From Archangium lipolyticum (lineage in GTDB: Bacteria > Myxococcota > Myxococcia > Myxococcales > Myxococcaceae), in the NCBI RefSeq assembly GCF_024623785.1, contig NZ_JANKBZ010000039.1:48305-112304 (forward strand): DNA of 64,000 bases, in the 5' to 3' direction. Shown here one piece after another: positions 32,639 through 42,493 of this stretch. The position numbers were made by a program, and so were the translations under genes. Every line of letters begins with the position of its first letter. Position 1 is the stretch's first letter. The notes beneath the pieces were generated by a model. That model was not told the origin of the DNA and searched no databases. It saw nothing but the letters and a program-made list of their open reading frames with translations.

Positions 32639-34699
32639 TTAGAGATCTCCCCTCGGCGTCGTCGCCTCGTACAGGTGCTCGATGAAGTCCGGCAACAGTT
32701 GCGCCGAGAGGATCCAGATCCTCCCTTCTCCCAAGTCCGCCAGCTTCGCCCTCTCCGTGTAGCCCGTGTGCTCCGTCTCCACGTAGTGCACGAACACGTC
32801 CAGCCCCCGCTGCCGGTACCACTCCGCCGCCCCCGCCAGCAACGCCAGCATCGCCTCCTGCCCCTCCGCCGAGGCCTCGTCCACCAACGGCACGATCCGC
32901 AGTCCGTCCAGCACGTGGAACAGGTTCAGCCCCGGATGCGCCGTCTCCAGCACCCCCACCGCCAGTGCACGCCCATCCTTGCGCGCCACCAGCACGTCCC
33001 GCTCCCTCTTCAGCCCCGCCTCGTTCCACTTCCTCTTCAGCTCCGTCAGCTCGAACCGCTCCGGCACCAGATCCAGCGCCTCCCGGTACGCCTCCGGCCT
33101 CGTCTCCCTCACCCGCTCGAAGAAGGCCTCCTTCTCCTCCTCCGTCGGCGCCCCCAGCGTGAAACCCTCCGGCAGCTCCCACTCCCGCCGCGCGTCCGCC
33201 TCCATGAACCGGAACGGCACCATGCACGCCTTCCCCGTGTGCTGGTACCACTCCGCGAAGTCGAACGCCGTGAAGCGCACCCACCTCACGTGCGCCTCGC
33301 AGTACGCCAGGAACCACTTCACCTCCGGATCCATCTGCGCCGGCTCGAAGCCCCTCAGATAGATGTCCCGCAGCGCCTCGCGCGCCGTCCCCCGCGTCCG
33401 CTCGTTCCCCGGCTGGTGTCTCGCCAGCTGGTGCCCCAGCCAGCTCCCCGAGTACGGCTTCAGCCACGACAGGCTCGCCTCCACCGCCTCGCCCCCGGGC
33501 ATCGGCCTCACCACCCGGTAGCCCAGCCGCGGATTCCTCTCCAGCCGCTCGTGCGCCTCCCGGTACTCCGCCTGCATCCGCTCGAAGTCCGCCGGGCTCT
33601 TCCCCGACAGCCGGAAGTACCCCGAGCGCTCGAACAAATCCCACGTCCCCTGGTTCCACTCCCCCGTCACCCGCGTGTTCGGGTGGCTCTGCTCCTCCAC
33701 CAGGCTCCGCCAGCGCACCGCCTCTTCCGACGTCACCGGCACCACCGACATCCCGCAGCGCCTCGCCACCGCCGAGCCCGTGATGCTGCGCACCTCCGCC
33801 TTCAGCCGCACCGGCTCCCGCCCCGGCATCCCCACTTCGATCTCCGGCAGCACCAGCCCCGGGTACATCACGTCCTCGCCCGGATTCGTGCAGAACGACA
33901 GCCCGTCGTACGACAGCTCCGCCAGCTCCCGCTCCACCCGCACCTGCGGCCACAACGGATGATGGAAGCGCACCGCGCACCCGCCCCACGCCGGTGCCCT
34001 CCGCAGCCACCGGTGCCGGTAGCGCACCAGCTCCTTCGGCAACGGCACGCTCCACAGCCCGTCCTCGTATGTCGCGTGCTCCACCTGGAAGTGCAGCACC
34101 GAGCTGTAGCCGAACAGCTCCAGCGTGAAGGGCACCGGCGGCAACACCCCCGTCACCTCCCACGCCACCCGCCCGTCGTATTTGTCATACAGCGCCGCCA
34201 CCAGCTCCACGTCCCCCGTGCTCGCGCGCGCCCTGCCCCGGCACCGCCTCGCCGTCAACGCCTCGAAGATGCGGCAGATGCGATCCGCCCTCGTGATCCG
34301 CTCCCGCCAGATGGGCCTCGAGCGGGGCATCTCCACCTCGCCCTTGTCCCTCATCCCCTCCAGCACCGACACGATGTGCCGGCCCTGGTCCAGCGGCGGC
34401 GCCACGAAGCGCAAGCTCAACTCCGGCGGCGCCTCCGGCCCTGGCACGTGCACGTTCGTCACTTGCGCCCTCAACGACGTCACCTTCCCTCCCATCCCCA
34501 ACACCACGTTCGCCGTCTGCCCCGGCCTCAGCACCGTCGGCCTCGACAGACTCAACGTCAGGTCCTCCGGCGACAGCTGCACCAGCCTCGCCACCGGCTG
34601 CTCCCCCTCCAACGCCGCCTCCGCCCGCAGCCCTGGTCCCATGCGGTAGCCCAGGATGCTCTCTCGGGCGCGCGTGACGTCCGCCTTCTCCGTCGCCAT
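32639..34699 (-). CDS. Large protein with PilZ-like N-terminal domains and a C-terminal acyltransferase-like region
   Basis: The 686-residue soluble protein has two or three beta-rich modules in its first 330 residues (for example VTSLRAQVTNVHVPGPEAPPELSLRF and ELSYDGLSFCTNPGE). They resemble PilZ domains, which bind cyclic di-GMP, although the RxxxR start motif is not clear. The rest is helical and mixed, and ends with a stretch (RDVLVARKDGRALAVGVLETAHPGLNLF) like the fold of GNAT acyltransferases. I cannot assign a substrate. The ATG at 34699 is preferred because GGAG stands six bases before it. Gliding and secretion in myxobacteria often involve such proteins, but that link is inference. 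Confidence 0.55.
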   Translation of the reverse strand: MATEKADVTRARESILGYRMGPGLRAEAALEGEQPVARLVQLSPEDLTLSLSRPTVLRPGQTANVVLGMGGKVTSLRAQVTNVHVPGPEAPPELSLRFVAPPLDQGRHIVSVLEGMRDKGEVEMPRSRPIWRERITRADRICRIFEALTARRCRGRARASTGDVELVAALYDKYDGRVAWEVTGVLPPVPFTLELFGYSSVLHFQVEHATYEDGLWSVPLPKELVRYRHRWLRRAPAWGGCAVRFHHPLWPQVRVERELAELSYDGLSFCTNPGEDVMYPGLVLPEIEVGMPGREPVRLKAEVRSITGSAVARRCGMSVVPVTSEEAVRWRSLVEEQSHPNTRVTGEWNQGTWDLFERSGYFRLSGKSPADFERMQAEYREAHERLERNPRLGYRVVRPMPGGEAVEASLSWLKPYSGSWLGHQLARHQPGNERTRGTAREALRDIYLRGFEPAQMDPEVKWFLAYCEAHVRWVRFTAFDFAEWYQHTGKACMVPFRFMEADARREWELPEGFTLGAPTEEEKEAFFERVRETRPEAYREALDLVPERFELTELKRKWNEAGLKRERDVLVARKDGRALAVGVLETAHPGLNLFHVLDGLRIVPLVDEASAEGQEAMLALLAGAAEWYRQRGLDVFVHYVETEHTGYTERAKLADLGEGRIWILSAQLLPDFIEHLYEATTPRGDL

Positions 34700-35072
34700 G
34701 GGTACTCCGTCCGTCCTGGAGAGCCGAGTTACTCGAGCCATGAAAGTTTTTATCGCCACCATCTTGACGGCCATCGGGCTGGCCTTCCGTTCCGCCAATG
34801 TGGACACACGCCTCGGGGGTTGCAGCCGCACCGGGGGGTCGGATCCGTGGAAGCGTTGCGGACCCATCGCGTCATCCGTTCACGGACGACAGTGAACACA
34901 CTCCCCGTGCACCCGGTCGGGATTGCCCCCTCCACTCCCCGTGCGCAGGGCTCGCTCCTTTCCAACCCCCCGAGAATCCCGGTGGAATCCGCTCCCGTTG
35001 CACCCTCACTCGAAAATCACGACGGTGGCTTTCGACTCGGGGCCGCCCGCCATGTAAGCTCGTCCCTCTCGA
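34700..35072. other. Divergent intergenic region without a supported gene
   Basis: These 373 bases separate the PilZ-like gene and the PEGA kinase gene. I see no convincing coding pattern, repeat or operator in it. Both promoters must lie here. Confidence 0.4.
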
Positions 35073-37985
35073 ATGGCTGGGCCAAGGCAACCCCTCGCGC
35101 CGGACGATGTGCGCGGCAGGCAGATGGGCAACTATGAGGTGCTCTGCCGCCTGTCCACCGGCGGGATGGCGGAGATCTTCCTCGCGTCCAAGCGCGGCCT
35201 GGCCGGCTTCCACAAGCCCGTGGTGCTCAAGAAGATCCTCCCGGACATCCAGGGCCAGGAGGAGTTCGTCCGGATGTTCCTGGACGAGGCCAAGGTCACC
35301 GCGGCCTTCAACCACCCCCACATCGCCCAGGTGTTCGATCTGGACGTGGCCCAGGGAGAGCTCTTCCTCGCCATGGAGTTCGTCCCCGGCGCCACGCTGC
35401 TGGAGGTGGCCCGCGCCTGCCGCGTCGCCGACGAGCCCATGCCCATCGGCTTCGGCCTGGCCGCCGTGCGCGACACCGCGCTCGCGCTGCACTACGCGCA
35501 CACCTTCACGGACGCGCTCGGCCAGCCCTCGCCCGTCATCCACCGCGACGTGGCCGAGAAGAACATCATGGTGACGTACGAGGGCGTCACCAAGCTGCTG
35601 GACTTCGGCATCGCCAAGAACCTGGCCGGCGCCCACCGCACCCAGGTGGGCATGGTGAAGGGCACCAACGGGTACATGTCCCCGGAGCAGATCCTGGGCG
35701 AGCCGTTGGATGCGCGCAGTGACTTGTTCAGCCTGGGCGTGGTGCTGCACGAGTGCCTCACCGGCATGCGGCTCTTCCCCGGCAAGGTGCCCTCGGCGGT
35801 GTGGAACGCCGTGCTCAACGGCCCCATCGCCGAGCCCTCGCGCACCAACAAGGCCATCCCCCCCGAGCTGGATGCCATCGTGCTCAAGGCGCTCGCGCGC
35901 CAGCGCGAGGACCGGTACGCCAGCACGCTGGAGTTCGCCCGCGAGTTGGAGCGCGCCGTCAATCCGCTCATCTGGTTGCCCGAGCGCAGCGGCGAGCTGC
36001 TGCGGCGCCTCTTCGCCGAGCGCCGCGAGCAGACGCGCCAGCTGCTCGCCAGCGGGCGGGCCGCCATGGGGGGCACGGGCGAGGTGAAGCTCGCGCAGCT
36101 CTTCTCGGACAGGGAGACGCCCTCCACACCGCCTCCGGTGCCCACCGCGCCTTTGGCGCCCTCGCCCGGCGTCGCCGCCCCGAGGACCCGCACGCCCATC
36201 GCCGCGACGCCTCCGCCCGGTGCGGCCGCTCCCCCGCGCGCCTCCACCGCGGGGCGCGTCCCCGTCATCTCCGCGCCCAACTTCCCCGTGCCCGCGCCCG
36301 GGTCCGATCACACGGACGTCGTCCCCTACCCGGCCACGAAGTCCCTGGCGCCCATTGCCCCTCCGGACGAGGTCACCCGGATCGCCGCCCCGCCCCAGCC
36401 TCCGGCCGGGATGCCTCCCGAGGAGACGCCGGGCCTGAACCGGCCGGTGCTGCCCGCGCCCCGCGCGCCGGCGCGCACCTCGGGCCGCCAGCCCCCTCCA
36501 CCGGAGCCCTCGCGGACCACGGCCCCCGAGCCGTCTCCCGCGCGCCCGCGCAGCCTGAGCCGCACCGACGCCCCTCCCGCGGTGAAGGAGCCGGTGGAGC
36601 CGGAGCTCAAGACGGCCGTCATGCGGCCGCCACGCCGCGCCAGCGAGCAGCCCATCACCCTGGACCCCGGGGCCGCCTCCGGAGGCGGCCCCGCGCGTCC
36701 GACCCGCCGGCCCTCGCTGTCGCACCTGGACGCCGTCACCCAGCCGGTTCGCGCCCTCGAGCCCTCGCTGTCGCACCTGGACGCCGTCACCCAGCCCGTT
36801 CATTCCCTCGGACAGCCCAGGTCCTCCGCGCCGGAGCAGCCCTCCCCGCCCGTCTCGCGCCCGCCACCGGCCCCTCCGCGCCAGGTGGAGCTCGAGGACG
36901 ACGAGGACGCACCCGAGTACCCCACCGTCCCCGCCCTGAGGCTCCCCACGGCCGCGAAGCCGCGCCCGATGGGGTTCGAGGCACGCCGGGTGGAGTCCGA
37001 GGACGACGAGGACGCACCCGAGTACCCCACCGTCCCCGCCCTGATGTCACCCCTGTCCGCGTGGCCGGCTCCGGCCGAGCCCGGGAACGAGGAGACCGAG
37101 GAGCGCACCTCGCCCAACCGAGAGGTGAGCGGACCCCAGGAGCAGGAGACCGCCGCTCCGAGCCCGTCAACGCGAGAGCCCCCATCCTCACGCCGGGGTG
37201 TGCTCGTGGCCACGCTGCTGCTCGCGATCCTCCTGGGCGCGGGAGCGGCCCTGGTCGCACTGCGGCTGGACGGAGGGCTCTTGTCCGAGGCCCCTCCTCC
37301 GCCTCCCGCTCCGAAGGCCGCGCAAGCCAGCACCGGGGACTCCGCTCCAGCGCCCCAGAGTGGCATGGGCGACATGCCTCCGGCCGACCCGGCCGCGCAG
37401 GCGGCTCCTTCGAGCGCCACATCGGAGACCCCGGACACCCCCGGGGTGCCCACCTCCACGGAAGTGGCCGCCGCCGACGCGGGCCAGGCCGAGGCGGAGA
37501 ACGAGGCCGTTCCCACCGATGCGCCCCCGCCCCCGGACGCGAGCGCGACGGACGGTCAGGCCGGTGCACCCGAGGCCGCCCAGGCCGGGTCTCCCGAGCC
37601 CGAGCAGCCGGCGAAGCGCGGCAAGGTGGCGGCGCCGTCCCGCCGCAAGAAAGCCTCCGCGGACGTGGAGAACGCTCCCGAGCAGGTGACGAACGCCAAC
37701 GAGGCGGAGCGGGCGTGGGAGGCGATGGAGCGGGAGCGCGCGGGCGCGGCCGAATCGTCTGGTGAGACGGGCAGCCTCACGCTCACTTCCGATCAATACG
37801 CCAAGGTGTACCTGGGCAACCGCCTGCTGGGCGAGACGCCGCTCTTCCGCGTGGCCCTCCCCTCGGGCAAGCACACGCTGCGGCTGGTGGGTCCCGACGG
37901 GAAGTCGCAGAAGGTCCCGGTGGAGATCAATCCGAAGGAGCTCACCTCCCTCCGCGTCTCGATGGGGAAGCCCGCCCGGGAGTGA
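35073..37985 (+). CDS. Serine/threonine protein kinase with PEGA domain
   Basis: The 970-residue protein starts with a Hanks kinase domain (about residues 20-290). It has STGGMAEIFLA as the loop, VVLKKIL with the lysine near 53-54, HRDVAEKN with D159 and DFG at 177-179. A Pro/Ala-rich linker of nearly 400 residues follows. A membrane segment at about 709-730 and a PEGA domain at about 904-968 (GSLTLTSDQYAKVYLGNRLLGETP) complete it. PEGA domains are thought to bind surface or wall components. The linker holds two pairs of near-exact repeats, SLSHLDAVTQPV and EDDEDAPEYPTVPAL. Substrates are unknown. The gene stands alone apart from the DUF2807 gene after it. Confidence 0.9.
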   Translation: MAGPRQPLAPDDVRGRQMGNYEVLCRLSTGGMAEIFLASKRGLAGFHKPVVLKKILPDIQGQEEFVRMFLDEAKVTAAFNHPHIAQVFDLDVAQGELFLAMEFVPGATLLEVARACRVADEPMPIGFGLAAVRDTALALHYAHTFTDALGQPSPVIHRDVAEKNIMVTYEGVTKLLDFGIAKNLAGAHRTQVGMVKGTNGYMSPEQILGEPLDARSDLFSLGVVLHECLTGMRLFPGKVPSAVWNAVLNGPIAEPSRTNKAIPPELDAIVLKALARQREDRYASTLEFARELERAVNPLIWLPERSGELLRRLFAERREQTRQLLASGRAAMGGTGEVKLAQLFSDRETPSTPPPVPTAPLAPSPGVAAPRTRTPIAATPPPGAAAPPRASTAGRVPVISAPNFPVPAPGSDHTDVVPYPATKSLAPIAPPDEVTRIAAPPQPPAGMPPEETPGLNRPVLPAPRAPARTSGRQPPPPEPSRTTAPEPSPARPRSLSRTDAPPAVKEPVEPELKTAVMRPPRRASEQPITLDPGAASGGGPARPTRRPSLSHLDAVTQPVRALEPSLSHLDAVTQPVHSLGQPRSSAPEQPSPPVSRPPPAPPRQVELEDDEDAPEYPTVPALRLPTAAKPRPMGFEARRVESEDDEDAPEYPTVPALMSPLSAWPAPAEPGNEETEERTSPNREVSGPQEQETAAPSPSTREPPSSRRGVLVATLLLAILLGAGAALVALRLDGGLLSEAPPPPPAPKAAQASTGDSAPAPQSGMGDMPPADPAAQAAPSSATSETPDTPGVPTSTEVAAADAGQAEAENEAVPTDAPPPPDASATDGQAGAPEAAQAGSPEPEQPAKRGKVAAPSRRKKASADVENAPEQVTNANEAERAWEAMERERAGAAESSGETGSLTLTSDQYAKVYLGNRLLGETPLFRVALPSGKHTLRLVGPDGKSQKVPVEINPKELTSLRVSMGKPARE

Positions 37986-38080
37986 GCGGCCGGGCGGCCC
38001 GGGTGCAATCGCCCCCGGCCCCGGTGCGTACCTTGGAGGACACGAGGCCCCGCGCCTCCTCCTTCCCGAGGTCCGCCCAG

Positions 38081-38785
38081 ATGCTGCTCCGCACTCTGCT
38101 CCTCCCCGTCGCCCTCCTGGTGTCCGCGCCGGCCTTCGCGCAGGCCCCCGCCGCCGACTCGCCCAAGGGGCAGATCGAGGTTCCCGACTTCCGGGGCGTG
38201 GCGGTGACCCACGGCATCCACGCGGAGGTGAAGCCGGGTCCCAAGTCGGTGCGGCTCGAGGGCCGCTCGGAGGATCTGGCCCGGGTGAAGCTGGTGGTCG
38301 AGGACGGGGTGCTGACGACGCAGGTGGATCGGGGCTCGCTCTTCTCGCGGGGGATGAAGAAGGTGCGCCTCTACGTCACCAATCCGCGCGTGGAGAGCGT
38401 GTCCGCCAGCGGAGGCGCGCACGTGAAGGCCGAGGCCACGGCGGCGAGCAGCTTCGAGGTGTCGGCGAGCGGGGGCAGTGAGATCGAGGTCACCGGCCTG
38501 GACACGAGGAAGCTCGACGTCGCGGCGAGTGGGGGCTGCGAGGTGTCGCTGAAGGGACAGACGGGAGAGATGCGCGTGGAGGGAAGCGGGGGCTCGGTCA
38601 TCAAGGCCCGGAAGGTGCAGACCGAGTCACTCGATGTGTCGGCGAGCGGCGGTACTCACGTCGAGGCTTCTCCTGAGAGGAGCCTGACGGGCTCGCTGTC
38701 CGGAGGCTCGACGCTGAAGGCCGCGCACAAGCCCGAGAAGGCCCAGGTGAACACCTCGGGAGGCTCCGAGGTCGACTACGAGTAA
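38081..38785 (+). CDS. DUF2807 (GIN domain) secreted protein
   Basis: The 234-residue protein has a signal peptide (about residues 1-20, ending SAPAFAQ). Its body is built from repeating strands with SASGG turns, such as SVSASGGAHVKAEA, VSASGGSEIEV and VAASGGCEVSL. These give the right-handed beta-helix of the putative adhesin head GIN domain. Location is periplasmic or surface. Family members are common and of unknown function. The ATG at 38081 gives the signal peptide at the right length. It follows the PEGA kinase gene by 95 bases and ends 16 bases before the convergent immunity-like gene. Confidence 0.85.
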   Translation: MLLRTLLLPVALLVSAPAFAQAPAADSPKGQIEVPDFRGVAVTHGIHAEVKPGPKSVRLEGRSEDLARVKLVVEDGVLTTQVDRGSLFSRGMKKVRLYVTNPRVESVSASGGAHVKAEATAASSFEVSASGGSEIEVTGLDTRKLDVAASGGCEVSLKGQTGEMRVEGSGGSVIKARKVQTESLDVSASGGTHVEASPERSLTGSLSGGSTLKAAHKPEKAQVNTSGGSEVDYE

Positions 38786-38801
38786 CTCCGCATGAGCAAC
38801 A

Positions 38802-40142
38802 TCAGCCCCGGTGCCGCTCGGCCACGCAATAGAGTTGGGTGAGGGAGTAGTCCAGCAACGCCTGACACGAGCGCATGTAATGGTGAGCTCGGGCAAAAGG
38901 AAACCACACACGGTTGCCTACGAGCACCTGGGCCTCCTCCAACTTCTGGCGCGGAATCCACTGGCCGCCGAGGTTGCGCACCAGCACCTCGCCCAGGTAT
39001 GCGCCAATGGCTGGCACGGCGCGCTCGTCAATGACTTCCCGCGGGCGGCTCGTCGGGAACTCCTCGCGCCAGAAGTAGGAATCGACGTCCGTGAGGGACT
39101 CGGGCGTCGCCTGGAAGACGGAGGGCACCTTCGTGTGCAACAGGGCCACGAGGCGCTCGGCGAGGTCGCCGTAATGCTCGCGAGCACGCTCCGGGGCGTC
39201 CACGTCCGGAGGCAGGGCGGACTCGGCGGGGCGCCACTCCTCGGGCTCGGGTGGCTGCCAGGCGTTCAATTCGGCGATCTTGCGCTGGCGCTCGTGACTG
39301 GCGACGCGCTCCACCACGCGCGAGAGGAGAGGCGCTACGTCCGGGTGGAAGCGGGGCTCCACGGGAGCGAGCGTAGCACTGCGCTCGCGCAGGGTGCGCA
39401 GCACGGTGTCGAAGTCCAGATCAGGGCGGAGGTGGACGTGGGCACGAGCCTGGGCCTGGCGCGCCTCGTCGCTGGCGAAGTCGGCAGCGGTGGGCCACGT
39501 CACCAGGAGGACGGAGCCGTTTGGAAGTTCCTCCACCCGGTGGGCTGGCGTGGACAGCATGCGCTCGCGACCCACCGTTTCCACCAGCTTGGGACCGAAG
39601 ACGTTGAGCCAGAAGACCTCGTAGATTTCGTCGAACCCGTCTCGAATGGAGGTCTGCTGATCGCGGCCGAAGCGGGGGGAACCCGCCAACTGCGCGTCAT
39701 CAGCGCTGTGGGCCCTCGCATGAGTGACCGGATAGCGGGAGGCCCAGGCGCGCACCATCTCCACGAAACCCTGGCAGAGCCGCGCCTCAGCGAAGAAAGA
39801 GAGAGGCTTCACCTTGATGATGATGTCCAGTTCGGGAGCCCGCGGTGGGAGCCACAGCCAAAGCCGGCTGTCTAGCGCGGGCCACTTCGTCCGATAGAGT
39901 CCGATGGCCGTGCTGTTCCCATCGCGCCGCTCTTCCAGTGCCTTCCAAATGGCGTCGCGAGCGTATTTGCGTTGGCGCTTGCCGGTGATGACATCCGGCA
40001 TCCACCCGCCTGCATACTCCTCCAGCGCTTCAAGGAAAGGCTCTAGTTCACTTGTCAGTGCGGCCTGTGGATTCATGGCGCCCTTGAAGATGAGCCCAAG
40101 GTGGTCCTCGCTCTTCTCGCCGTGAAACTCCAGTACTTTCAT
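38802..40142 (-). CDS. Probable immunity protein for the lipoprotein toxin upstream
   Basis: The 446-residue soluble protein resembles the large immunity proteins that follow toxins in myxobacteria, but I cannot place it in one family with confidence. The N-terminal 200 residues (WLPPRAPELDIIIKVKPLSFFAEARLCQGFVEMVRAWASRYP) have the look of an Imm52-like domain. The C-terminal half is helical, and its end (FPFARAHHYMRSCQALLDYSLTQ) is probably the binding surface. Its ATG overlaps the toxin stop codon by four bases (ATGA), which couples the pair. The role is inferred from this placement. Confidence 0.6.
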   Translation of the reverse strand: MKVLEFHGEKSEDHLGLIFKGAMNPQAALTSELEPFLEALEEYAGGWMPDVITGKRQRKYARDAIWKALEERRDGNSTAIGLYRTKWPALDSRLWLWLPPRAPELDIIIKVKPLSFFAEARLCQGFVEMVRAWASRYPVTHARAHSADDAQLAGSPRFGRDQQTSIRDGFDEIYEVFWLNVFGPKLVETVGRERMLSTPAHRVEELPNGSVLLVTWPTAADFASDEARQAQARAHVHLRPDLDFDTVLRTLRERSATLAPVEPRFHPDVAPLLSRVVERVASHERQRKIAELNAWQPPEPEEWRPAESALPPDVDAPERAREHYGDLAERLVALLHTKVPSVFQATPESLTDVDSYFWREEFPTSRPREVIDERAVPAIGAYLGEVLVRNLGGQWIPRQKLEEAQVLVGNRVWFPFARAHHYMRSCQALLDYSLTQLYCVAERHRG

Positions 40143-42325
40143 TGGAACAGCACCTCTACTTCCGGAACCTGACTCCTGGTTTTTTCCATGGCTGCATCCA
40201 AGTAGTCTGGATTCGTAGGTTGGAGTTTGCCACCCTCGTAGACGAGGCGAACCCTCGGAACCCGCACCTCACTGCCTCCCGGGAGAAGGGGCTGGAGGGA
40301 TTCTCGGCGGATGTCCAGCGTCTCGCCGTAATTGCGTAGAGCCTCCTTCGCATCGGCAATCATCTGTGCCTCCAGTGCCGTCTCTCTCAACCCCGAGAGG
40401 TCCCGGCTCTTGAAGCTGAACGTCTCCACCCGACGTGGCCGTCCGGCGAGCTCGCCCTCTTCGATGACGAGCACGTCCGCGAAGCGCAGGCCGGAGCCCG
40501 GCTTGCTCACGCCCACGTTCGTCTCGATGCGGGGCCTGGCGAAGTCGCCGAGGAAGCGGCGCTGCTCGCGTGGCAGCTGCGCGTCGGCTTCCAGCCGCTT
40601 CACCATGACGCGCTCGAAGGCCAGCCCTCGGGCGAACCACCCTCGCATCTGCTCATAGGCCTCCCACGGCAGGGGGCCCTTGGCCGCCTTGCGCTCCTTC
40701 ACCTCACCCAGGCGCTTCTCGTAATACTCGACGTACTCGGGCCAGCGCGGGTTGCCCCGGGCCCCGGGTGGCGGGGCGTCGAGAGAGGGACGCTGCTTCT
40801 CCAGCATGCTCACGTCTCTGGGCAGGCGCGGGCCCGTGGACTCGAGCTCCAACGCCGAGAGCTTTGCTTCCACCACCTCCCGCGTATGGCCGGTCCCCTC
40901 GTCTACCAGCGAGACCAGGCTGCCCGGGCGCTCGGTGCCACGCACCTCCTTGGGGGAGGAGGTGCCCGAGGCCCCGGGCCTGGCCCTGGACATCAACGGC
41001 CGTGCCTTGGCCACACTCCCCCGGGACTCATACAGCGCCAGGGCGGCATCCACTCCCCCCACGGCGACGAAGCGGCTCGCCTCCCGGCTGGCTCGTAGGT
41101 AGCGGGCCAGTTCCCGCAGGCCATCCACGCCCAGCAGCCCTTCCAACTGCCGCGCCGTGTGCTCGAGGGCCCGCAGTCGCAGCTCCATCGCCTCGAAGCC
41201 GGTGAGGAGTTGTCTCCCCATGCCCGGTGCACCTCGGGCCTCGGAGAGGGAGCGCATGCCCTTTCCTCCCGCGTAGAGGGCCACCAGCAGCGCCGCCGGC
41301 GCCAGCTCGCGCGTGGCCTGCTCGTACCTTCCCCGCGCCAGCGAATGCGCGCCATGGCCCGTGCTGGCCAGCAAACCGTAGAAGCCCAGCGGCACGCCGA
41401 AGGTGAGCTGGTCCAAGCCGCCCAGCACCACGTTGCCGGCCGAGAAGTGCTGCTCCGCCCACCTTTTCTCCGCCTCGTCGAGAGCCTCCTGGTAGTCCGG
41501 TGGCAGCTGGCTTCGTATCGTGGAGAAGGCGAAGGCCGCCCCATCACCACGCATGGGAGAGCTGGAGAGCGCGTCCCTGCCAGCACGGGCAAAGCCTCGG
41601 CCCACATCGCTCATTTCAAAGTCCCGGTCCGGACGGGCCGTGGGTTTCAGGCCTCTCCTTTCCAGTGCGGTTTGGAAGGCGGGCAGGACCGCGAGTATCT
41701 CCTCCAGCCGCTTGTCCTGGGCCAGCAGGAAGAGCATCTCCCTCAAGTCATCGTCATGGGCCGAGTTGACGGTGAAGAGGGCGAGCACCTGGGCCCTGAC
41801 GGCTCCATGGTTCTCGAGGGCATTCACGAGGAAGGAAGCACGCTTGCGGTTGAGGAGGCGGGCGGCATCCTCGCGCGGTGTGCCCTGGGCCCCGAGCCGT
41901 ACGGCGCGCCAGTCATCCAAGGCCTCCACCAGCCGGGGCATGTCCACGCGCTCCTGCAGCGCGAGGAATTCCGCGGGCGAGGTGCACGTGAGGAAGGGAG
42001 CGAGGAGCGCCTCCGCGTTTCCGGAGGAGAAGTCGGGCCAGCCTGGGGGCACGGCCTCACCTCCGCAGGAGGGTGGGCCTTGGGTAACACTCGCCAGAGC
42101 AGCGTCCCAGCCCAACCCCCGGGTGCTTCTGCTGCGGTGCAGCCACTCCTCCTCTGCCGACGCGGTGGATGCGAGAGCGGAGGGGGCACCGAGGGAGAGA
42201 GTACGCGGACCCTCGGGGTGTCTTCCACCGGGTCGCGGTGCCAGCGTGACGCAGCCGGTAGTCAGCAACGCGGCCCCCAGCAGTAGCGCCGCCCACCTGT
42301 TCGCCCGGGCCTCAGCGTGCATCAT
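40139..42325 (-). CDS. Lipoprotein polymorphic toxin, Sit-like, with C-terminal nuclease-type tip
   Basis: The 728-residue protein has a lipoprotein signal with lipobox LTTGC (C25). Residues 30-480 are helical with a hydrophobic glycine-rich patch (LDQLTFGVPLGFYGLLASTGHG, around residues 300-321), typical of the delivery part of myxobacterial lipoprotein toxins. The tip (about residues 600-728) has RFADVLVIEEGE, then VETFSFKSRDLSG. This D...ExFSFK spacing suggests a PD-(D/E)XK nuclease fold. The downstream gene overlaps its stop and is the expected immunity gene. By analogy with SitA toxins it may be handed to kin by outer-membrane exchange and kill those without the immunity protein. The family link is inference. 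Confidence 0.65.
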   Translation of the reverse strand: MMHAEARANRWAALLLGAALLTTGCVTLAPRPGGRHPEGPRTLSLGAPSALASTASAEEEWLHRSRSTRGLGWDAALASVTQGPPSCGGEAVPPGWPDFSSGNAEALLAPFLTCTSPAEFLALQERVDMPRLVEALDDWRAVRLGAQGTPREDAARLLNRKRASFLVNALENHGAVRAQVLALFTVNSAHDDDLREMLFLLAQDKRLEEILAVLPAFQTALERRGLKPTARPDRDFEMSDVGRGFARAGRDALSSSPMRGDGAAFAFSTIRSQLPPDYQEALDEAEKRWAEQHFSAGNVVLGGLDQLTFGVPLGFYGLLASTGHGAHSLARGRYEQATRELAPAALLVALYAGGKGMRSLSEARGAPGMGRQLLTGFEAMELRLRALEHTARQLEGLLGVDGLRELARYLRASREASRFVAVGGVDAALALYESRGSVAKARPLMSRARPGASGTSSPKEVRGTERPGSLVSLVDEGTGHTREVVEAKLSALELESTGPRLPRDVSMLEKQRPSLDAPPPGARGNPRWPEYVEYYEKRLGEVKERKAAKGPLPWEAYEQMRGWFARGLAFERVMVKRLEADAQLPREQRRFLGDFARPRIETNVGVSKPGSGLRFADVLVIEEGELAGRPRRVETFSFKSRDLSGLRETALEAQMIADAKEALRNYGETLDIRRESLQPLLPGGSEVRVPRVRLVYEGGKLQPTNPDYLDAAMEKTRSQVPEVEVLFQ

Positions 42326-42464
42326 CCACGGTCAGTCCCAGAGAGGCGTAGGTGCCCGGCCGCAACGCCCCGTCCTCCTCCGAGCACAGCAGGTCGCAGT
42401 CACCGTACATTGGGACAGGTCCCCTCTGAAGCCGACCCTCATGACGGCGTGCACCGCGAACCTG

Positions 42465-42484
42465 GCATGGATTCACCGCTCTCC
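42465..42484. repeat. 20-bp direct repeat, left copy
   Basis: GCATGGATTCACCGCTCTCC is identical to 45744-45763. The pair encloses the second toxin-immunity module and two gene fragments. Confidence 0.75.
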
Positions 42485-42493
42485 AGGGTGGCG

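Noticed and set aside
30175..34163. Two long minus-strand frames, one opposite the dehydratase-mutase and NlpC/P60 genes, the other in a second frame over the PilZ-like gene.
   Set aside because: The recognised domains lie in other frames; these frames are Gly/Ala/Arg-rich with no motif.
34738..34895. Small plus-strand frame with a signal-like start (MKVFIATILTAIG).
   Set aside because: It has no ribosome site, lies in a divergent promoter gap and its later part is low-complexity.
36700..37050. CRISPR-like array in the kinase linker repeats.
   Set aside because: The repeats are in frame, few and without unique spacers of even length.
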